This document shows, piece by piece, positions 59,201-64,000 of a stretch of DNA of 64,000 nucleotides. Origin of the DNA: Strongylocentrotus purpuratus (lineage: Eukaryota; Echinodermata; Echinoidea; Camarodonta; Strongylocentrotidae); the NCBI RefSeq assembly GCF_000002235.5, contig NW_022145604.1, positions 919,597-983,596 of the forward strand, read 5' to 3'. A program made the position numbers and the translations under genes. The notes beneath the pieces were generated by a model. The model ran no database searches. It saw nothing but the letters and a program-made list of their open reading frames with translations, and was not told the DNA's origin. Each line of letters opens with the position of its first letter. Position 1 is the first letter of the stretch.

Positions 59201-61326
59201 TTGTGGAATGTTACAGGGTCTACAGTACTTACTCTAAAAAATGGTGGCAAATACATGACGATGTATTCGTTCGTTCGTGCAAAGAATATCAGGGAGTACA
59301 TCATCTAGATAGGAAGATCCTTATTAAGCCAACATATTGTCTCATCATCGAGCTCGCGATGTCCGGAAGCGCCGTGGGGGATTTGTAGGTCGGACAAACA
59401 TCAATGACATGATCCATAGTTTGGATCTCTCCACATGCGCAGTTTGGTGATGATTCAGCTCCAATTTTATGTAGGAAATGTTGTGTACGGCCAACTCCAG
59501 TTCTGATACGGTTTAGGTTGACCCAGGCTTTTCTTGGGAGGTCGCAGCCACTTGGTTGTGTATTCATATATAACAAAAACTTAATATTTAAAACATCGGT
59601 ATATAGTAATCATTATTAAACAATGCAATGCCATTTAATTTCTATGTACATTATGTTTACAAAAATGTTTGATTACATGCAGTCATGGCGTGGATAATCA
59701 TTTTTGGTTTTACACTGTCGATGCACTTTTCCTTTACATAATTTGAAACATGCATTGTTTATGAATAACTTATTTACGTCTTTCAATTCTTTGATCCAGG
59801 GCTGACGGAACTAACGAACTTAATTGAGATCCTTCAGGACGATCTAAATATCATCAATAATGAAGGTGAATATTTTTTTTTAAATCACCTATGATAACAT
59901 ATTTGAAACATATATTATGGTGGTGATCCTAAATATCCCGCTGCGACAATTCTTCCGCCTCTTTTTTTCAAAAGTAGAGGGTAATGTTTGCGATTCCGTT
60001 TCAAGTTAAAGTAAGTGTAGTGAAAGGTCCAACTTAGGAATTTGTTCGGTTAGTGTAGGAAATTAACCGCGGAGCATTTGATGCCTGAGCGTGTGTCTTG
60101 CTACTACAACAATTGATCCTGACATCGAAGCTTTCATATATGCCAACAAGTGTGAAAAAAGTACTGAACAAAAATATGTAACTTATATTGGAGGTGTAGC
60201 AAATTTCATTCTGTGCCAACTTTTACAAATTTGGAGAAATTGTAAGTCAAATTTATTATAGTAAACGTCTGCAGTTTTAAGGACATAATTCTGTTTGATA
60301 TTACGATAGTATTTATTATCACCATTTAATTCACTTTATTCCATCTTTGTTTTTGTAGTTGCGATCCTTGCAGACGATGTAGGCGGTATAGAAACAAGAT
60401 TAGGAGCCCTTGAAACAGATTCACAACTACTGAGACAAGATGTGGATATCCTCAAACAACAAGCAAATGAAAACAACCAACCTTACGCACCGCAAGAAGT
60501 CCAACCATATGAACCAGAAGCTGTTCAACCTTACGCACCGCAAGAAGTCCAACCATATGAACCAGAAGCTGTTCAACCTTACGCACCGCAAGAAGTCCAA
60601 CCATATGAACCAGAAGCTGTTCAACCGTACGAACCCCAAGATGTCAGGCCGTACGAACCACAAAATGTCCGACCGTACGAACCGCAAGATGTTCGACCGC
60701 CCGAACCACAAAATGTCCGACCGTATGAACCGCAAGATGTCCGACCGCCCGAACCACAAAATGTCCGACCGTACGAACCGCAAGATGTCCGACCGCCCGA
60801 ACCACAAAATGTCCGACCGTACGAACCACAAGATGTCCGACCGCCCGAACCACAAAATGTCCGACCGTACGAACCACAAGACGTCCGACCGCCCGAACCA
60901 CAAAATGTCCGACCATACGAACCGCAAGATGTCCGACCGCCCGAACCACAAAATGTCCGACCGTACGAACCGCAAGATGTCCGACCGCCCGAACCACAAA
61001 ATGTCCGACCGTACGAACCACAAAATGTCCGGCCGTACGAACCGCAAGATGTCCGACCGCCCGAACCACAAAATGTCCGACCGTACGAACCACAAGACGT
61101 CCGACCGCCCGAACCACAAAATGTCCGACCGTACGAACCACAAGACGTCCGACCGCCCGAACCACAAAATGTCCGACCGTACGAACCGCAAGATGTCCGA
61201 CCGCCCGAACCACAAAATGTCCGACCGTACGAACCACAAGATGTCCGACCTTACGAACCACAAGAAGTCAGACCGTACGAACCACAAGACGTCAGGCCTT
61301 ACGAAACGCATAATGCCCGACCTTAA
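47139..61326 (+). CDS. Secreted LDLa-WAP-coiled coil protein with octapeptide-repeat tail (about 1,110 aa)
   Basis: Fourteen exons: 47139-47249, 47709-47775, 49654-49883, 50888-51103, 51523-51667, 52420-52619, 53132-53270, 53987-54690, 55348-55428, 56964-57060, 58017-58139, 58848-59033, 59800-59865, 60359-61326; the sum is 3333 bases. Order: signal peptide (MEVLIQLVTMLLCSFSLVHC); 16 LDLa modules, one with degenerate spacing near 53180-53270; a WAP four-disulphide domain with eight Cys (RPGICPP to CGLTC); a predicted coiled coil (LTNLIEILQDDLNIIN, IETRLGALETDSQLLRQDVD); then about 35 octapeptides such as RPYEPQDV and RPPEPQNV to the stop. No transmembrane segment. WAP domains often inhibit proteases or kill microbes, and Tyr/Pro repeats occur in adhesive and matrix proteins, but neither role is shown here. 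I know of no described protein with this architecture. Confidence 0.88.
47709..47775 (+). CDS. LDLa/WAP gene exon 2
   Basis: 67 bp from CATCAG to GTAAGT. It encodes RPMDFRDEIYVSKRNAFG and keeps phase on both sides. Confidence 0.75.
47914..48642. mobile_element. Large foldback element in LDLa/WAP intron 2
   Basis: About 730 bp. Outer arms AAAGTCCAAGTCCACTCC and GGAGTGGACTTTG; inner arms GTGACGTCATTGCCTCACTA and TAGTGAGGCAATGACGTCAC at 48092-48112 and 48453-48473. No coding capacity. Confidence 0.7.
49310..49576. mobile_element. MITE family A copy 2 in LDLa/WAP intron 2
   Basis: 267 bp, from GGGGGTATTTCACAAAGATC to GAATCTTTGTGAAACACCCC. Internal blocks (CATGTTCTTGATGTGGAATT) are the complement of the copy at 18179-18448. 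Confidence 0.75.
49654..49883 (+). CDS. LDLa/WAP gene exon 3
   Basis: 230 bp from TTCAG to GTAAGC. It encodes the first LDLa (CATSQECIPLSLVCDGVNDC) and most of the second (CDGFLCRDGAC). Confidence 0.9.
49978..50254. mobile_element. Non-autonomous DNA transposon family C copy 2
   Basis: AAGCCCGTTCGTA to TACAAACTGGCTT, with GCGCATGGGCAGATAAAGGT and TTCTTCTCAAGAGGCATTCT shared with 44463-44785. It lies in intron 3 of the LDLa/WAP gene, so each divergent gene carries one copy. Confidence 0.8.
50888..51103 (+). CDS. LDLa/WAP gene exon 4
   Basis: 216 bp from ACTAG to GTAGGT. It completes module 2, encodes module 3 (CRSGRCIPHFWRCD) and starts module 4, ending at VCDGQ. Confidence 0.9.
51523..51667 (+). 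CDS. LDLa/WAP gene exon 5
   Basis: 145 bp from TTCAG to GTATGG. It encodes NDCPNAEDETVGC and then CGDQSCIPDYLVCDGNTNCP. Confidence 0.9.
52155..52308 (+). mobile_element. LINE reverse transcriptase fragment
   Basis: It encodes LGKYGCPKQFIGLIESLH and DSFLVNNGVKQGCVLVPTL, a conserved block of non-LTR reverse transcriptase (compare VxNGVKQGCVLAPTLF), before the catalytic motif. Both ends are truncated. It lies in LDLa/WAP intron 5. Confidence 0.75.
52420..52619 (+). CDS. LDLa/WAP gene exon 6
   Basis: 200 bp from AACAG to GTGAAC. It encodes CQTGQCIPEQYRCDG with GEDEDC and CDTGTCIPDIQRCNNQ. Confidence 0.9.
53132..53270 (+). CDS. LDLa/WAP gene exon 7
   Basis: 139 bp from TATAG to GTGAGC. It encodes IDCDDGSDEASC, then a divergent module (CTYGHVCAVLCNGVRECP). 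Confidence 0.87.
53611..53777. mobile_element. Palindromic MITE-like element in LDLa/WAP intron 7
   Basis: 167 bp from TTAGGGACTTTTAAATTTCC to ATATAAAAGTCCCTAA; GAGCGTGGACTACCGCGTGT pairs with ACACGTGGCGGTCCACGTTC. Confidence 0.8.
53987..54690 (+). CDS. LDLa/WAP gene exon 8 with five tandem near-identical LDLa modules
   Basis: 704 bp from CACAG to GTATGG. After EDEIGC it holds five 39-residue modules of the type CQPSEFECTNGQCLPASDKC, then a divergent sixth. Opposite-strand open frames are shadows. Confidence 0.92.
54019..54603 (+). repeat. Five 117-bp tandem repeats inside an LDLa exon
   Basis: Units begin with TGCCAGCCATCCGAGTTTGA at 54019, 54136, 54253, 54370 and 54487. The first four are almost identical in DNA; the fifth is more diverged (KDGKCIP instead of TNGQCLP). 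Confidence 0.95.
54754..54960 (-). mobile_element. tRNA-derived SINE, family E copy 1
   Basis: On the minus strand it starts GGAGGCGCGATAGCTCAGTC (A box TAGCTCAGTCGG) with GGGTTCGAAACCA (B box), then a body ending in GCATTTATGCTTTCT and AATAACCACCACC. A partial copy is at 39704-39795. The head has no proper anticodon arm, so it is not a tRNA gene. Confidence 0.8.
55348..55428 (+). CDS. LDLa/WAP gene exon 9
   Basis: 81 bp from TTCAG to GTGAGT. It encodes PDCPYSDADEQPGNC and the start of the next module (CSPNQFE). Confidence 0.87.
55447..56220. mobile_element. Nested transposon cluster: foldback inside family A end
   Basis: A family A end (GGGGGTGTTTCACAAAGACT to TTGGACTTA) is interrupted by a foldback of about 725 bp. 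Its outer arms are AAGGAAACCAAAACCT and AGGTCTTGGTTTCCTT. Inner arms are TGACTAGTCACTAGAGGGCG and CGCCCTCTAGTGACTAGTCA. The insertion shows a TTA duplication. A SINE interrupts the right arm at 55921-56103. Confidence 0.65.
55921..56103 (+). mobile_element. SINE with 7SL/Alu-like 5' end and (AC)n tail
   Basis: It begins near GCGTGCGCCTGTAATCCAGC and has GCAGGTTCGAAACTG about 47 bases on. Next come CTTTCGGATGGTGACGTTTA and AAGGTCGGTCCCAGACG, and it ends in (AC)n. It interrupts the pairing of the foldback that holds it, so it is younger than that element. Confidence 0.5.
56344..56580. repeat. Inverted repeat with internal direct repeats
   Basis: Arms ACCGTTGCTTTACAACAGAA and its complement TTCTGTTGCAAAGCAATGGT flank TTCTTGATATCAAGAA palindromes. 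GGAATAAA-GTTAAAACxGCGCG and GATGAATT blocks recur inside. Confidence 0.6.
56964..57060 (+). CDS. LDLa/WAP gene exon 10
   Basis: 97 bp from CACAG to GTGAGT. It encodes CDDGSCIYSGLVCNDRDDCP then QSDEAVERC. Confidence 0.88.
58017..58139 (+). CDS. LDLa/WAP gene exon 11, last LDLa
   Basis: 123 bp from TTCAG to GTAAGT. It encodes CQDGSCIPLYQVCNDVLDCS then GEDEDNC. Confidence 0.88.
58848..59033 (+). CDS. LDLa/WAP gene exon 12, WAP domain
   Basis: 186 bp from GATAAG to GTATTT. It encodes RPGICPPQSNTAYGG, NDPGVCVDNCFQDTDC and MKCCAAPSECGLTC, the eight-Cys WAP pattern. A nearer acceptor (CCCAG at 58879) breaks the frame and removes the first Cys. The donor at 59034 keeps phase with the next exon. Confidence 0.82.
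59301..59576 (-). mobile_element. LINE ORF2 C-terminal fragment
   Basis: A minus-strand open frame with PSGCDLPRKAWVNLNRIRTG, then SPNCACGEIQTMDHVIDVCP, the conserved C-terminal stretch of Jockey/CR1-type LINE proteins with its Cys/His cluster. No reverse transcriptase part is joined to it. It lies in LDLa/WAP intron 12. Confidence 0.7.
59800..59865 (+). CDS. LDLa/WAP gene exon 13, coiled coil
   Basis: 66 bp from TCCAG to GTGAAT. It encodes LTELTNLIEILQDDLNIINN, with leucine/isoleucine heptad spacing. Confidence 0.78.
60359..61326 (+). CDS. LDLa/WAP gene last exon: coiled coil and octapeptide repeats
   Basis: Acceptor TTGTAG; 321 codons and stop TAA at 61324-61326. About 40 residues of heptad-like helix are followed by a 16-residue repeat made of two octapeptides. 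The first three units read QPYAPQEV plus QPYEPEAV; most later ones read RPYEPQDV plus RPPEPQNV. Confidence 0.88.
60479..61323 (+). repeat. 48-bp tandem repeat array coding for Pro-rich octapeptides
   Basis: About 35 copies of a 24-bp half unit, alternating to make a 48-bp unit. Two subfamilies lie in blocks: three CAACCTTACGCACCG units, then the GTCCGACCGCCCGAACC type. Because 24 is a multiple of three and few stops occur, long open frames exist in four frames of both strands; only the frame joined by splicing to the coiled coil is supported. Confidence 0.95.
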
Positions 61327-64000
61327 TAACCACAAGACGTCCAACCTTCAAAACACAGGATGTCTGACCATACGAATCACAGGACGTTGGGCCCTAAGAT
61401 CCATACATTGCCTGACCTTAAAAGACGTTTTCTGTGGGTTTTTTGCCAATATTAAAAAGATATAAACTATTGGAAATAAATTTATATTGTAAGCTTCAAA
61501 TCATCCAAATAATATGAAGAACGGTATTGAGCTTCAGAGAATTTGAGAAAACATAAATAAAATAATGACCTATCAAAAGGATGAGCTATTTTGATTCAAG
61601 CAACCACAGCAACATATGGCACGCCTGGCAACAACCTAAATGATTTGTACACATCCAATCAAAATATAAGACAATGCCAAATTATTTCAGTATTAGCACT
61701 ATACATTGTAACTTCATTTTTATTTAGTTAATTAATATTAATCAGACGAAATAAACCTGCAAAATTATATATTTAAAAAATATCAATTGCACTCAATGGT
61801 TTGAAATTACTTGAACTTGAATACAAATAAAATTTAAAGGTTATAGTTTTTAACTTTTGAAATAAAAGAAAATTCCTTGTTTGGCACCAGTCTACGTATG
61901 CCATCATAGGCCTATATCATGTTAGTTGCTATGATTGTATCACATCATTCTGTGTTAGCTTTATGTTAGATTTCAGTAATTATTTTTATGACTAAAATCA
62001 AGTGTCATTTTATTGTATTTATTTTGCAAAAAAGAGATTTGTTTGGATATAATTGATGGACACTTCCACTGATGGATTACAAATTAAAAGTGAAATTTGA
62101 TTTCACTCTAAACTTGGTAAATCGATTGTAGTTTTGTCAAATGCTTTCCTTACTTTTTCACCCCGTGGATGTTCCTTCAACATGAAGTTTCCCTAAATGT
62201 TACCTTAAGGAAGAGATATGCCAGTTCCAGCGGCCCTCTACATGTCCGAGTCATATAGTAGGGGGGGGGGAGAATTTTTCTTTCCCTCCTGAAAAAGGAC
62301 AACGTTAACCAAGTACAGTAATACAACAAAATTGGAAAAAATATCATGAAAGGGAGGATAAAATGAAAAAGGAGGTCGTGGAGAATGTTAAAATTAATTA
62401 AATTGTTCTGGCATGTTGAGATATAAGGAGAGTGAAAGGGAGAAAATAGATAACGGGTGTGAGAATGAACGAGCGGGAGAGGAACAAAGGATGATGAGAG
62501 AGAGAGAAAGAGAGAGAGAGAGAAAGAGAGAGAGAGAAGGAAAGAAGAGTGAACAAGGAGAGAGTGGAAGTGAAAATGAAAGAGTGGGAATAATGGAAAA
62601 GAGAGCGATGGATGTATGGCAATGGAAATATCATAATGCAGTAAAAGCCAGAGGAAAAATACATATAACGGATAGAAGTATAAAGACAAAAACGTGGTAT
62701 AAATAACACCTACAATTATTGATTACAAGTTTTCATGATCATTACAAATGTTGCAAGTCCCCCGGGATTCTCGGACCTGCCGCACCGTAAAGTTACCGTC
62801 CGATTTGATTAATATTTCATTTCAGAGTATATATGTCGATTGATACATTTGTTGTTAAATATTGTGGTGGGTGTCGGGCCCATTTCAGGAAGAGTATTCT
62901 CCCCCCCTTTTTTGGGGGGGGGGGGGGCTAAGGGGATATGGGGGACATCAGGGACTTGGGATCCTAAAATTAACTTTTTACATGTGCCTCGTTTAACTTC
63001 ATTTATAATCAATATTTTGCGGGTAAGGGCTTTGCAGGGTGGGGGCTTTAGCCCCTAACCCCTCCCCATCTACAACCGCTACTGATGGATGTAGGTGTTT
63101 AGCAAATTAGGACTTAATAACAACTTGGTTCTTAAATACTAAATATTGCTGCTGTCAGAGAAAAATCAGTACGAGTAAACAAACTTCCGTGTATTCTTTG
63201 ATTTCTTTCTGTTGATTCAAGCCTTATTCGCTCTATCCCGCTAGCAGCAGGTGCAGAGCGTGGTAATCGAGTAGGTATGTAACTATTCAAACTAGCCTGA
63301 TGAGACGATTATATATGCTAATGCCTGATTTACAAGGGGCAGACGTAAGTATTAGTGTGAGAGGTTTCGTAATCCTTTATGGAATTAAGCGTATGGGGGA
63401 GGAGATTCAGGAAACGTGTTTTTAATGAGAATTTCTGCATGTTTGAAGTCGTAGAAAAATGGAATCAAGATAATGAAAATCAGTTATTTATATAAAGAAA
63501 ATGAACAAGATAAACAAATTAAGTGTGGTACTGATTTGATTCCTTTGCGTTGTCCTGTCATTTTTGTTCTCTTCCTTTGCATCTTCTATTTCTTGCATTA
63601 TTCTTTTCCATCCTTTTCATTATTTTGTCCTTCACCATTCGAGATCTTTCAGGGGCACGTTCCCCTCCCCACCCCTTGAAGCTTCCCCTCTGATCGTAGG
63701 ACACGACGAACCGAGCATTAACATTATTTGCATCGAATGCATTATACCTGTCAAAATCCCTATACATGTATGTTCGACAACAATTATACCAAAGCGCATT
63801 TCTCACTTTAATTGTTACACCTTTTTGTTATGATACTACAGATGTATTTGGAAATTATTTACCAAACTCATGCTGGACTTCGAAGTTTGAAATTCATATA
63901 GGAAATATCGCAAGTGTATTACAAGCTCAAAGAGAAGGTTGGGTCCTAGGGAGAGGTGAAAATAATTTGTGAGCGTTATCATTGTTATTATACAAGTGTG
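61327..64000. other. 3' flank of the LDLa/WAP gene, no gene recognised
   Basis: AT-rich. It contains a polyadenylation signal near 61475, a purine-rich (GA)n tract at about 62485-62545, and a G/C-homopolymer-rich patch at 62895-62930. Open frames here are short and low-complexity and I do not call them genes. Confidence 0.5.
61475..61480 (+). promoter_or_regulatory. Polyadenylation signal AATAAA of the LDLa/WAP gene
   Basis: The first AATAAA after the stop, about 150 bases downstream, in an AT-rich stretch. Confidence 0.5.

Noticed and set aside
60427-61465. Alternative long open frames (305 aa on minus, 341 aa and 205 aa in other frames)
   Set aside because: They arise from the 24/48-bp repeat. 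Only the frame 60442-61326 joins in phase to the upstream coiled-coil exon; the others lack splice support and give low-complexity repeats.

Overview
The window looks like genomic DNA of a marine deuterostome, most likely an echinoderm such as a sea urchin. This is an inference from several signs: genes rich in introns with GT-AG junctions, many short palindromic (MITE-like) repeats, SINE copies ending in (TTA)n, frequent TACATGTA words, and the gene families present. No prokaryotic, organellar or intact viral features were seen.

Layout. (1) 603-2904 (+): the last three coding exons of a rhodopsin-type GPCR close to kisspeptin (GPR54)/galanin/allatostatin-A receptors; the 5' exons lie upstream of the window. 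(2) 4355-6258: a 1.9-kb degenerate (ACT)n tract. (3) 8560-23383 (+): a complete peroxisomal bifunctional enzyme gene (EHHADH/MFE-1). It has 17 exons in the mature mRNA and ends in the peroxisomal signal SKL. An 88-bp exon is present as two tandem homologous copies that appear mutually exclusive. (4) 25948-45392 (-): a complete 16-exon gene for a secreted protein of about 2,855 residues with about 65 LDL-receptor class A (LDLa) modules. About 55 of these lie in one 6,449-bp exon built from a repeating block of nine modules. (5) 47139-61326 (+): a divergently transcribed 14-exon gene for a secreted protein of about 1,110 residues: signal peptide, 16 LDLa modules (five of them nearly identical tandem copies), a WAP domain, a coiled coil and a C-terminal array of 8-residue Pro/Tyr/Glu/Gln repeats. 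(6) 61327-64000: no gene recognised.

I assembled the exons by hand from splice signals and reading phase. In the three complete genes the summed exon lengths are exact multiples of three (2226, 8568 and 3333 bases), which supports the models. The two LDLa genes lie head to head across 1.75 kb. They share a plan of signal peptide in a 37-codon first exon, LDLa array, coiled coil and low-complexity tail, and they are probably diverged paralogues. Nothing in the sequence fixes their function; secreted, calcium-dependent, ligand-binding or matrix-like proteins are the plausible reading.

The introns hold several non-autonomous DNA transposon families (some present twice, one nested insertion set), tRNA-type SINEs, one SINE whose 5' end resembles the Alu domain of 7SL RNA, and two LINE fragments.
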